Made by a program: the position numbers and the translations under genes. Of a stretch of 64,000 nucleotides of DNA, positions 19,750 to 29,217 are shown one piece after another. This stretch comes from Acidovorax sp. KKS102. Its GTDB lineage: Bacteria > Pseudomonadota > Gammaproteobacteria > Burkholderiales > Burkholderiaceae_C. The DNA lies in NCBI RefSeq assembly GCF_000302535.1, contig NC_018708.1, positions 3,348,001 to 3,412,000 on the forward strand. Reading direction: 5' to 3'. Each line of letters opens with the position of its first letter. Position 1 is the first letter of the stretch. Under the pieces are notes generated by a model. The model was not told where the DNA came from and made no database searches. It was given only the letters and a program-made list of their open reading frames with translations.

Positions 19750-20664
19750 TCAAAGCTCCTTGCGGATATCGACGAGGCGCGTGAGGCCCCAGATGATCAT
19801 CAGCACCACGGCCAGCAGGATCACGGCATTGGCCGCCGCCAGCGGGAACTGCAGGTACGACGTCTGCACCTGGATGATCTTGCCCACGGACGCAATCTGC
19901 TGCCCGCCCATCACGCCGATGGTCACGAAGTCGCCCATCACGATGGTGAGCACGAAGATGGAGCCGATGATGATGCCGGTGCGCGACAGCGGCACGATCA
20001 CGTTCCACAGCGTCTGCCAGCCGCTTGCGCCGCTGTCGCTGGCGGCTTCGATCAGGCTGCGGTCGATGCGCATCATGCTATTGAAGATGGGCACGATCAT
20101 GAACATGGTGTAGAGGTGCACAAAGGCCAGTACCACCGAGAAGTCCGAGAAAAGCAGCCACTCGATGGGCGTCTCGACCAGGTTCATGCCCATCAAGGTC
20201 TGGTTCACCAGCCCATTGCGGCCCAGCAGCGGCACCCACGAGATCATGCGGATCACGTTGGACGTCCAGAACGGAATGGTGCACAGCACGAACAGCAGCG
20301 TCTGCATGCCGGACGAGCGCACATGGAAGGCCAAAAAGTAGGCCACGGTGAAGCCAATCACCAGCGTGATGAGCCACACCAGCACGCTGAACTTGAGCGT
20401 GGAGTAATACGTCTTGAGCGTGACGCACAGGCCCTCTGACGCATCACCACAGCCCGCAAAAATTGACACGTAGTTCTTGAACGTGAAGCCGGGCAGCAAC
20501 TCGTACTCATTGAAGTCCCAGAAACTGACCATCACGATCAGCGCCAGCGGGATGATGAAGAACAGCGCAAACACCAACGTGAAAGGTGCGGCCTGCCACC
20601 AGGCGGCAATGCTGCGGCCGGGGACAGCTGCAGCAGGTAAGGACGGTGTGGAGGTAGTGCTCAT
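19750..20664 (-). CDS. ABC transporter permease (PotB-like)
   Basis: A 304-residue permease with about six transmembrane segments and the EAA loop EAASDSGASGWQTLWNVIVP. A Ser/Pro/Ala-rich cytoplasmic leader precedes the first segment. A long periplasmic insertion with a Cys pair (FAGCGDASEGLC) lies between the first two segments. It is the first of two adjacent permease genes in the operon ATPase, receptor, permease, permease, regulator, racemase homologue. Confidence 0.88.
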   Translation of the reverse strand: MSTTSTPSLPAAAVPGRSIAAWWQAAPFTLVFALFFIIPLALIVMVSFWDFNEYELLPGFTFKNYVSIFAGCGDASEGLCVTLKTYYSTLKFSVLVWLITLVIGFTVAYFLAFHVRSSGMQTLLFVLCTIPFWTSNVIRMISWVPLLGRNGLVNQTLMGMNLVETPIEWLLFSDFSVVLAFVHLYTMFMIVPIFNSMMRIDRSLIEAASDSGASGWQTLWNVIVPLSRTGIIIGSIFVLTIVMGDFVTIGVMGGQQIASVGKIIQVQTSYLQFPLAAANAVILLAVVLMIIWGLTRLVDIRKEL

Positions 20665-20763
20665 GGTGTTTGCAAATCAGATATCCATCGCATCGGACGA
20701 CGGTCGTCGAAACTGGCGCGGCCGAAGACCAGTGCCCCCGTGCAAGGGCCGCCCCGCCGCACC

Positions 20764-20825
20764 GGGGGCGTCCCCCCCCGAATCGCGCAGCGGTTCGAGA
20801 GACGGGTGAAGGCGCAAAGCGCCTC
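20764..20825. repeat. GC-rich hairpin repeat, copy 1
   Basis: In the 175-base gap between the receptor and first permease genes: GGGGGCGTCCCCCCC (20764-20778), and the near-palindrome GGCGCAAAGCGCC (20811-20823). The same two modules, CGTCCCCC with GGGGGA and then GGCGCAAAGCGC, recur at 59422-59453. It lies inside an operon and could attenuate the permeases relative to the receptor or stabilise the upstream mRNA. Confidence 0.5.
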
Positions 20826-20839
20826 AGGGGGTGCACTCC

Positions 20840-22132
20840 CTACGCCGCGACGAATTCATTCCATTTCTGGACCATGTAGTTGTTCTCATCCATGATCGCG
20901 TTCCAACAGGCAATGCCGCCCATACGCGACTCGTAGCTGCCGCCGTCGCGCACCGCACCGGCCTTGGCCAGCACGTCGCCGTTCGGGCTCTTGATGTCTT
21001 GCGTGGCGGGTTTGCCTTCCATCCAGTAGGCCCACTCGTAGGCTTCCATCTTGGACTTGGCGGTCTCCAGCACGGCGCTGTAGTAGCCCTGGCGGTTCAG
21101 GTAGGCACCGGCCCAGCCGTCCAGGAACCAGTTGATGAACTCGTACGCGCCGTCGAGCTTGCGGCCGCTCAACGTGGTGGGCAGGCCAAAGCCCGCAGCC
21201 CAGGCACGGTAGCCTTCCTTAAGGGGCTGGAAGTTGCAGGCGATGCCTTTGGTGCGCACGGCGGTGACGGCCGGGCTCCACATCGACTGGATCACCACTT
21301 CGCCCGAAGCCATCAGGTTCACCGACTCGTTGAAGTCCTTCCACAGCGCGCGGAACTGGCCCTGCTTCTTGGCTTCGATCAGGGTCTTGATCGTGAGATC
21401 AATCTCCTTTTTGGTCATGTTGCCCTTGTCGGGGTACTTGTAGATGCCCATGGCTTCCACGACCATCGCAGCGTCCATGATGCCGATGCTCGGGATGTTC
21501 AGGATGGCGGCCTTGCCCTTGAATTCGGCGTTCAGCAGCTCGGCCCAGGAGTTGATGGGGCGCTTGATCAGGTCGGGGCGAATGCCCAGCGTGTCGGCGT
21601 TGTACACGGTGGGGATGAGGCTCATGAACTGCGTGGGCGCGGTCGCAAATTTCTTGGACTTTTCGCCTTCCAGGTAGATCACCTTCTTGGGTGCAGTGCC
21701 CTGGTCGCCCACGGCCTTGCCCGCCACCATGCCGGTGGTGAACAGCGTGGTGATCTTGTCGGCGTTCTTGATGCGCTTGGTGTCAATGCCCTTGAGGTTG
21801 CCCGTGGGCACGATCTTTTTCAGCGAGAAATACTCGGTGTCGATCAGGTCAAAGCTGTTGGGCGCGGTCACGGCACGCTTGGTCACGTCGTCCGTGGTCA
21901 CGGCCACGTACTGGATCTCGATACCGGTGTCGGCCTTGAATTTTTCGGCAATCGCCTTGTCCTGGTTCACCGCCGTGCCCAGGTAGCGCAGCACGATCTT
22001 CTCTTGCGAATGCACGGCCGGGAACATGCCAGCAGCCAGGATGCCGGCCGTGCCCTTGAGCAGCGAGCGGCGAGCCACACCAGTGGCTTCAGGAACGACG
22101 ACGGGGGAATCAGCACGGGAAGCATCGGACAT
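20840..22132 (-). CDS. Periplasmic substrate-binding protein of the ABC importer (PotD/PotF-like)
   Basis: A 430-residue type II periplasmic binding protein. The N-terminus carries a twin-arginine-like export signal (RRSLLKG, residues 22-28, then a short hydrophobic stretch ending AVHSQE). The mature part has the extracellular solute-binding family pattern seen in polyamine receptors (GTAVNQDKAIAEKFKADTGI, FDLIDTEYFSLKK). It would bind the ligand and dock on the two permeases encoded downstream. Ligand unknown; a racemase homologue in the operon hints at an amino acid, hydantoin or related compound. Confidence 0.85.
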   Translation of the reverse strand: MSDASRADSPVVVPEATGVARRSLLKGTAGILAAGMFPAVHSQEKIVLRYLGTAVNQDKAIAEKFKADTGIEIQYVAVTTDDVTKRAVTAPNSFDLIDTEYFSLKKIVPTGNLKGIDTKRIKNADKITTLFTTGMVAGKAVGDQGTAPKKVIYLEGEKSKKFATAPTQFMSLIPTVYNADTLGIRPDLIKRPINSWAELLNAEFKGKAAILNIPSIGIMDAAMVVEAMGIYKYPDKGNMTKKEIDLTIKTLIEAKKQGQFRALWKDFNESVNLMASGEVVIQSMWSPAVTAVRTKGIACNFQPLKEGYRAWAAGFGLPTTLSGRKLDGAYEFINWFLDGWAGAYLNRQGYYSAVLETAKSKMEAYEWAYWMEGKPATQDIKSPNGDVLAKAGAVRDGGSYESRMGGIACWNAIMDENNYMVQKWNEFVAA

Positions 22133-22204
22133 GGGAAAACTCCTTGGGTTGCGGACAGGGAACGGGGAAACGATGAATCGATGAAAAGCGGAAGATCAGT
22201 GCGA

Positions 22205-23266
<1,062 letters not shown>

Positions 23267-23297
23267 GGGGTATGCCCTACGCAAAGCCCATGCCAAC

Positions 23298-23337
23298 TTT
23301 GTACACAATTTTTTAGTCACATTGCATACAAAATGCA
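23298..23337. promoter_or_regulatory. Candidate FCD-GntR operator region
   Basis: TTGTACACAA at 23299-23308 and TTGCATACAAAATGC at 23322-23336 lie about 32-70 bases before the ATPase start. Both resemble the T-GT-N-AC-A palindromes bound by FCD-type GntR regulators, one of which is encoded in this operon. The match is by eye only. Confidence 0.4.
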
Positions 23338-23515
23338 CCAACACGGCGCAGATTGCCGCCCCATACCGGCCCACACCCGTCCTGCCTCCGCCTCCACCCC
23401 GGGCAAACCATGCACCGAAACAGCGCTTTGCCTTTCAGGTGCGTGGCTATACTGGCTTCGCATCTGAAACAATTTATTACGTCAGCGCGTTCCTCCCCCT
23501 TCTCCTGCCTGCCGC

Positions 23516-24649
23516 ATGACGAACCTCGACCCGCGCTCCATGATCGCCCTGGCGGGCTTCATGTCTGCCGTCATGGCCATGGTGCTGCTGTTCATGCGGC
23601 GGCACTACCCGCCCAGCATTCGCGGTGTGGGGGGCTGGGCAGCGGCGCCGCTGCTATGGCTGCTGTCCACCGTGCTGTTTGGCGCGCGCGGCGCCATCCC
23701 TGACTGGCTGGGCCTGGTGCTGGCCAACCAGCTGCTGGTGCTGGGCTCGGTCACCTACTACATGGGCACGCGACAGTTCATGGGCCAGCCCGCCACCTGG
23801 CGCACCTGGAACTGGGTGATGGCGGGCACCACGGTCGTGTTTGCCTGGCTGACCTACGGGTGGCCCAACTATGCGGTGCGGGTGGGGTTTTTCACCGTGG
23901 TGATGGGGGCGTTGTATGCCGCGCAACTGCGCTTCATGCTGCGCCACGGCGGGCGCAACTTCCCAGTACGGCTGGTGGAGGTGATGCTGGGCCTGCACAT
24001 GCTGGTGCTGGGGATGCGGCTGGGATCTATTCTGGCTGGGCATGCAGGCAATGACCTGATGGAGCCATCGCTGTTCCAGACCCTGTACATCGGGGCCTAT
24101 GCGCTCACCGTCCTGATGCTGTCCATCGGCGCGGTGCTGATGGCCACGGACCGCCTGCGCACCGAGCTGGAACACCTGGCCACCTACGATTCGCTGACCC
24201 AGGCCCTCAACCGCCGAGCCTTGCTGCAACGCTGCGCGGACGAGCTGGAGCGCGCGCAGCGCTACGGCAACGGGCCGTCCATCATGATGGTGGACCTGGA
24301 CAACTTCAAAGCAGTCAACGACACACGCGGCCACCAGCATGGCGATGCGGTGCTGGTGCACTTTGCCGAGCGCACCCGCCAGGTGCTGCGCCGCGCCGAC
24401 CGCCTGGGCCGCTATGGGGGTGAGGAATTCCTGGTGCTGCTGCCGGGAGCCGACGCCGAGGCAGCCCTGGGTGTGGCCCAGCGCATCCACGCCACGCTGG
24501 CCACGGGCCACCCGCTGGACTGCGAGGTGAGCATAGGGCTGACCAGCTGGACCGGGCCACAAGAAACCCTGGACGCCATGCTCTCCCGAGCCGATGCCGC
24601 CCTCTACCGCGCCAAGGAAGAAGGCCGCAACCGCACTGTGGTGGGCTGA
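23516..24649 (+). CDS. Membrane-bound diguanylate cyclase
   Basis: A 377-residue protein. The first 205 residues hold about six transmembrane segments forming a membrane sensor without a domain I can name. A GGDEF domain (about residues 215-375) follows. The active-site motif is GGEEF, and RRAD five residues earlier is an intact inhibitory site. It should make c-di-GMP at the membrane. It diverges from the ABC importer operon. Confidence 0.9.
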   Translation: MTNLDPRSMIALAGFMSAVMAMVLLFMRRHYPPSIRGVGGWAAAPLLWLLSTVLFGARGAIPDWLGLVLANQLLVLGSVTYYMGTRQFMGQPATWRTWNWVMAGTTVVFAWLTYGWPNYAVRVGFFTVVMGALYAAQLRFMLRHGGRNFPVRLVEVMLGLHMLVLGMRLGSILAGHAGNDLMEPSLFQTLYIGAYALTVLMLSIGAVLMATDRLRTELEHLATYDSLTQALNRRALLQRCADELERAQRYGNGPSIMMVDLDNFKAVNDTRGHQHGDAVLVHFAERTRQVLRRADRLGRYGGEEFLVLLPGADAEAALGVAQRIHATLATGHPLDCEVSIGLTSWTGPQETLDAMLSRADAALYRAKEEGRNRTVVG

Positions 24650-24670
24650 AATCTCTTCCAGTAAGGCGAC

Positions 24671-25735
24671 TCAGGCCGTCTGCGTGGCCACACCGGCCGA
24701 TTCAAAACTCGCCATCTCGCGCAGCACGGCACAGGCCGATCGCAGCAACGGCCAGGCCAGCGCCGCGCCCGAGCCCTCGCCCAAGCGCAAGCCCAGGTCC
24801 AGCAGAGGCTCGGCCTGCATCTGTTCCAGCATCAGGCTGTGGCCCCGCTCGCCCGAGCGGTGGGCGAACACACAGCGCTGCAGCACCTGCGGCGCGATGC
24901 GGCTGGCCACCAGCACGGCCGCGCTGGTGATAAAACCGTCCACCACAATCACGCGCCGCTCGGCCGCTGCCTGCAGCACCGCGCCCACCAGCGTGGCCAC
25001 TTCATAGCCGCCCAGCGCGGCCAGGGCATCCAGCGGGCTGGTGGCGCCGGCATTGGCGTCCAGCGCCTGCTGCAACACCGCGCGCTTGCGTTCGATGCCT
25101 GCGGCATCCAGCCCGGTTCCCGCGCCCGTCACCTCGGCCAGCGGCAGCCCTGCCAGGCGCGCCAGCAGCAGCGATGCCACCGAGGTGTTGGCAATGCCCA
25201 TCTCGCCCAGCAGCAAGGCGTTACCCGGCAGCCCACGCACCACCTCCACCCCGTTGGCCAGCGCCTGGGCACATTGCTCGGCACTCATGGCCGGGCCAAC
25301 GGAGGCATCCTGCGTGCCCGCTGCCACCTTGCGCAGCAACAAGCGGGGCTGGCCGGGTGCCGCATCGCGCGCAGCAATGGGCCTGGCCACACCACAGTCC
25401 ACCACCGTGAGGCCCAGGCCATGCTGGCGGGCCAGCACGCTGACTGCCGCGCCACCCGCCAAAAAGTTCTCCACCATCTGCCAAGTCACATCGCTCGGGA
25501 ACGCCGAGACACCACGCGCGGCCAGGCCATGGTCGCCCGCACACACCAGCATCTGGGGAGCATGCAGCACGGGGGATTCGGCACCCAAGATCACGCCCAA
25601 GCGCAGCGCCAGGCGCTCCAGCAGGCCCAGCGAGCCCAAGGGCTTGGTCTTGTGGTCAATGACGTGCTGCAGGCGGCTGGCCAACGCGGCATCATGCAGG
25701 TCATCAACGGTGGGAATCACAAATGCTGAGGTCAT
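24671..25735 (-). CDS. cobT: Nicotinate-nucleotide-dimethylbenzimidazole phosphoribosyltransferase
   Basis: A 354-residue enzyme that activates the lower ligand base for cobalamin: 5,6-dimethylbenzimidazole plus nicotinate mononucleotide give alpha-ribazole phosphate. CobT motifs visible are DHKTKPLGSLGLLE near the N-terminus, CAGDHGLAARGVS, GEMGIANTSVA, and LGEGSGAALAWPL with the catalytic Glu. The start at 25735 sits almost back-to-back with the start of a methyltransferase gene on the other strand. It is outside the main B12 operon but reads in the same direction. cobS and an alpha-ribazole phosphatase gene are not in the window. Confidence 0.93.
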   Translation of the reverse strand: MTSAFVIPTVDDLHDAALASRLQHVIDHKTKPLGSLGLLERLALRLGVILGAESPVLHAPQMLVCAGDHGLAARGVSAFPSDVTWQMVENFLAGGAAVSVLARQHGLGLTVVDCGVARPIAARDAAPGQPRLLLRKVAAGTQDASVGPAMSAEQCAQALANGVEVVRGLPGNALLLGEMGIANTSVASLLLARLAGLPLAEVTGAGTGLDAAGIERKRAVLQQALDANAGATSPLDALAALGGYEVATLVGAVLQAAAERRVIVVDGFITSAAVLVASRIAPQVLQRCVFAHRSGERGHSLMLEQMQAEPLLDLGLRLGEGSGAALAWPLLRSACAVLREMASFESAGVATQTA

Positions 25736-25739
25736 GGTG

Positions 25740-26522
25740 ATGGAAAACACAAAGAACGCCGTGCACAAAGCGGCACAGCAGGGTTTTGAAAAAGAGGCAC
25801 AGGCCTATGCGCGCGGCAGGCCGGACTACCCGGCGGCGCTGTCGGCTTGGCTGGCACAGCCGTTGGGACTGGGCCCCGGCCGCGAGGTGGCCGATGTGGG
25901 TGCGGGTACTGGCAAGTTCACAGCCCTGCTCGCAACCACCGGGGCCACAGTGGTGGGCGTGGAGCCCGTGGACGCCATGCGCGCCAAGATCGAAGCCTTG
26001 CAACTGCCCACGGTGCGCGCCGTGGCGGGCACAGCCCAGGCCATTCCGCTGCCATCCGGCACACTCGATGCCGTGGTCTGTGCGCAGGCCTTCCATTGGT
26101 TTGCCACCCGCGAAGCCCTGGACGAATTCCACCGCATGCTGCGCCCAAGCGGCAAGCTCGGGCTGGTGTGGAATGTGCGCGATGAGTCGGTGGACTGGGT
26201 GGCCGAGCTCACCACCATCATCACGCCCTACGAGGGCGATGCCCCGCGCTTCTACAAGGGCGACTGGCGCAAGCCTTTTCCGCACCCCGGCTTCGGCCCA
26301 TTGGTCGAGACCCAGCTGACCCATGCGCATGTGGGGCCACCGCAGCAGGTCATCGTGGACCGTTTCATGTCGATCAGTTTCATCGCGGCCCTGCCGGATG
26401 CTGAACGCGCCAAGGTGCGCGCCCAGATCGAGGCTTTGATAGCCCGACACCCCGCGCTGCGCGGGCAGGACACCGTGCGCTTTCCGTACACCACCCTCGC
26501 CTGCCACTGCGAACGGGTGTGA
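25740..26522 (+). CDS. Class I SAM-dependent methyltransferase
   Basis: A 260-residue protein, methyltransferase type 11. Motif I is VADVGAGTGKFT near residue 50, the acidic residue of motif II is in VVGVEPVD, and the later AFHWF block is typical of small UbiE/Tam-like enzymes. The N-terminal FEKEAQAYARGRPDYP is shared by a widespread uncharacterised group. The ATG at 25740 fits the family; one at 25734 is also in frame and overlaps the cobT start. It lies on the opposite strand between cobT and cobQ, with no evident link to B12. Confidence 0.85.
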   Translation: MENTKNAVHKAAQQGFEKEAQAYARGRPDYPAALSAWLAQPLGLGPGREVADVGAGTGKFTALLATTGATVVGVEPVDAMRAKIEALQLPTVRAVAGTAQAIPLPSGTLDAVVCAQAFHWFATREALDEFHRMLRPSGKLGLVWNVRDESVDWVAELTTIITPYEGDAPRFYKGDWRKPFPHPGFGPLVETQLTHAHVGPPQQVIVDRFMSISFIAALPDAERAKVRAQIEALIARHPALRGQDTVRFPYTTLACHCERV

Positions 26523-26553
26523 GGGGCTGAATGGCGCCACGGTGCCCGGCGTG

Positions 26554-28047
26554 CTAAGGCGCCACCAGCGCATCCAGCACACCCGGTGTAAAGCTGGTGC
26601 CCAGGAAGCCTGCGAGTCCGTCAAACACGCTGTCCAGCGTGGGCGCCTGCGCGCCAAACAGCGCGTGCAGCACCGCCGCGTCCTCGAACAGGCCGTGCAG
26701 GTACACCCCCAGCACATTGCCCGCCGGGTTCTGCCAGGCAATGCCAGGGATGACCTCGCGCGCCACATCGCCCTTGGCAGCCATGGCCGGGTGCTGGGCG
26801 GTCTGGCCGTGGTGGATTTCGTAGCCGGTGGCGGGTACACCGGCCAACGCGGCCCAGGCGCCCTGCGCTGCTCCAAACTGCGTCTGCGTGCGTTGCACGG
26901 TCTTGGCGACCTCGAAGGTGGTGACCAGCGGTAGCAGGCCCAGGCCCGGGGCATTGCCATCAATACCTGCGGTGTCGATCAGCGCCTCGCCCAGCATCTG
27001 CAGGCCGCCACACACGCCCAGCACCGTGCCGCCCTGCCCCGCATGCTGGGCGATGGCCTGGTCCAGCCCCTGCGCGCGCAGCCAGGCCAGGTCGGCGGCG
27101 GTGGACTTGGAGCCGGGCAGCACCACCCAGTCGGTGGGCCTGAGGCCCGCCAGGTCGGCCGGGCTGCGCGCCCACAGCAGGCGCACGCCGGGCACATTCT
27201 TGAGTGGCTGGAACTCGTCCAGGTTGCTGATGCGCGGGTAGGCCACCACGGCCACGGTGGTGTGCACCGCGCCCGCTGACAACGTGCGGTCATCGAACAC
27301 ACCGTCCTCCTCGGGCAGGCCGTGGCGCCATTGCATGGGGATGGTGGCCACGGTGGGCACACCCGTGAGGTCTTGCAGCATCTGCGGCGCAGGCGCCAGC
27401 AGGCTGGCATCGCCGCGAAACTTGTTGAGCACAAAGCCTTGGATCAGCGCGCGCTCGTCCTCGGGCAGCAGCGCCCAGGTGCCGTACAGGTGGGCGAACG
27501 CGCCGCCCCGGTCGATGTCGGTCACCAGCAGGCAGCGTGCATCGGCATGGCGGGCCACGCGCATGTTCACGATGTCGCTGGCGTGCAGGTTGATTTCGGC
27601 GGGCGAGCCTGCGCCCTCGATCACAACCACATCGTTTTCGGCGCGCAGTGCATCGAGGGCTGCGGCGATCTGCGGCCACACCTTTTCGCTGCGGCCGCGC
27701 CAGGGCATGGCCGTGAGCTCGGCGCTCACCTGCCCCATCAGCACCACCTGGCTGTGCGTGTCGGCCTCGGGCTTGAGCAGCAGCGGGTTCATGCGCACCT
27801 CAGGCTCGGCGCGGGCTGCCAGCGCCTGGAAATACTGCGCGCTGCCGATCTCGCCCATCAAGCCCGCAGGGCCCGGCACCACACGCGCGTTGTTGCTCAT
27901 GTTCTGCGCCTTGAAGGGCGCGACCTTGAGGCCCAGGTTGCTGTAGTAGCGGCACAGTGCAGTGGTGAGCCAGCTTTTGCCGGCGCCGCTGGTGGTGCCC
28001 AGCACCATCACGCAGCGGGCTCGTGGGGAAGAGGTGGAGAAAGTCAC
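26554..28047 (-). CDS. cobQ: Cobyric acid synthase
   Basis: A 497-residue glutamine-dependent amidotransferase that amidates cobyrinic acid a,c-diamide at the b, d, e and g positions. An N-terminal dethiobiotin-synthetase-like ATPase begins with MVLGTTSGAGKS. The C-terminal class I glutaminase domain has its Cys in GVCGGLQMLG and His in GVYLHGLFED. It is the last gene of the riboswitch-led B12 operon. Its start overlaps the end of the DUF3037 gene by four bases, so translation of the two is coupled. Confidence 0.95.
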   Translation of the reverse strand: MTFSTSSPRARCVMVLGTTSGAGKSWLTTALCRYYSNLGLKVAPFKAQNMSNNARVVPGPAGLMGEIGSAQYFQALAARAEPEVRMNPLLLKPEADTHSQVVLMGQVSAELTAMPWRGRSEKVWPQIAAALDALRAENDVVVIEGAGSPAEINLHASDIVNMRVARHADARCLLVTDIDRGGAFAHLYGTWALLPEDERALIQGFVLNKFRGDASLLAPAPQMLQDLTGVPTVATIPMQWRHGLPEEDGVFDDRTLSAGAVHTTVAVVAYPRISNLDEFQPLKNVPGVRLLWARSPADLAGLRPTDWVVLPGSKSTAADLAWLRAQGLDQAIAQHAGQGGTVLGVCGGLQMLGEALIDTAGIDGNAPGLGLLPLVTTFEVAKTVQRTQTQFGAAQGAWAALAGVPATGYEIHHGQTAQHPAMAAKGDVAREVIPGIAWQNPAGNVLGVYLHGLFEDAAVLHALFGAQAPTLDSVFDGLAGFLGTSFTPGVLDALVAP

Positions 28048-28436
28048 GGCAGTGGGCGGACCATGCGGTCCATGATGTGTTCGAGGGCTGCCGCCGCATC
28101 GGTGCAGCGGCCGGTGTGCACAGGCGAGGTCTGGATGATGGCGCTGCGTTTGGCGGTGAGCCAGTGAAAGCGCTGGCGGTACGGCAGGCGGGCAATGGGA
28201 CCACAGGCTTCGTCACCCGCACAGATGGCCACGATGGCAGCCAGGTGGCGGCGCACGGTGTCGATGTCGGCGTGCGGGTCCAAGGCCAGCAGCCGCGCTT
28301 CGTCGAGAGCAATGGCGGCCTGCAAAAAGCCGGTGCGCTGGCACGACAGGATCACGCCCGCGTTGATGAACTCTTCGCGCTCCACGCGCGGCACCACGCG
28401 CACGATGGCGTAGTCATACACCTCAGGCGCGTGCAT
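28044..28436 (-). CDS. DUF3037 family protein
   Basis: A 130-residue protein starting YDYAIVRVVPRVEREEFINA, the signature opening of the DUF3037 family, with a later LPYRQRFHWLTAKRSAIIQT block. The biochemical function of the family is not known to me. It overlaps the HipA-like gene by 14 bases and cobQ by four bases. HipA-like kinases and DUF3037 proteins are often adjacent in bacterial genomes, which suggests they act together. What is odd is the location inside a cobalamin operon. Confidence 0.85.
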   Translation of the reverse strand: MHAPEVYDYAIVRVVPRVEREEFINAGVILSCQRTGFLQAAIALDEARLLALDPHADIDTVRRHLAAIVAICAGDEACGPIARLPYRQRFHWLTAKRSAIIQTSPVHTGRCTDAAAALEHIMDRMVRPLP

Positions 28437-29217
28437 CGACGGCCTCCTTCAACGCATTCACCCAGGTGGCGCGCCCGGCCAAGCGGGCGCAGAAGTAGTC
28501 CACATAGGCCTGGCGGTGGGTCGCGGCGGCGGTCAGCAGGCCTTCTTCGTGGTCTGCGCCGGCCAGCAACAAGAACTCGTCGGGCACCTCGGCCAGGATG
28601 CCAGCCACCACCTCGGGCGTGAGGCGTGCGGCCAGCTCCGCATCCACCTGCGCGAGCAGCGCGGCACGCGCCAGCAGCACATGGTCGGCAATCGGTGCAA
28701 AGGGTTTCGCGGGCTGCGCCACCGTGCCGTTCCACGCATGATGAAAGGTCAGCGCCGCGCCATGATCGATGAGCCAAGGCTGGCGGTGCCACATGAGCAG
28801 ATTGGTGTTGCGCGCAGTGCGGTCCACATTGCCCACCAGCGCGTCGAACCACACGAGGCGGGAGGCGAAATCATCGGACACCACATCCACCGCCGGGTCG
28901 AAGTTGAGCGCACCCGACAAGTAATCCAGCCCCACGTTCAGGCCACCGCTGGCGCGCACCAGGTCCTGGATCTCGGGGTCGGGCTCGGTCTGCGCCAGTG
29001 CGGGGTCGAGCTGGGCCAGCACGATCTCGGGCACGGGCAGGCCCAGCGCACGGGCGATACCGCCCGCGATCATCTCGGACAGCAGCGCGCGCACGCCCTG
29101 CCCGGCGCCGCGGAACTTGAGCACGTAGGTACCCAGGTCGTCGCCTTCGACGATGGCAGGCATGGAGCCACCTTCACGCAGCGGCGTGACGTAGCGATTG
29201 ACGGTGATGGTTCTCAC
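28423..29217 (-). CDS. HipA-like protein kinase
   Basis: A 264-residue protein of the HipA-like kinase group. It begins at a GTG (29217) whose GTGA overlaps the stop of the previous gene. YVLKFRGAGQG supplies the ATP-binding Lys. DALVGNVDRTARNTNLLMW matches the HipA catalytic loop, and PWLIDHGAAL the metal-binding DxG-like motif, so the kinase looks active. It is much shorter than HipA (about 440 residues) and has no HipB-like DNA-binding partner; a DUF3037 gene follows instead. Classical HipA phosphorylates glutamyl-tRNA synthetase; the target here is unknown. Confidence 0.82.
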   Translation of the reverse strand: MRTITVNRYVTPLREGGSMPAIVEGDDLGTYVLKFRGAGQGVRALLSEMIAGGIARALGLPVPEIVLAQLDPALAQTEPDPEIQDLVRASGGLNVGLDYLSGALNFDPAVDVVSDDFASRLVWFDALVGNVDRTARNTNLLMWHRQPWLIDHGAALTFHHAWNGTVAQPAKPFAPIADHVLLARAALLAQVDAELAARLTPEVVAGILAEVPDEFLLLAGADHEEGLLTAAATHRQAYVDYFCARLAGRATWVNALKEAVDARA

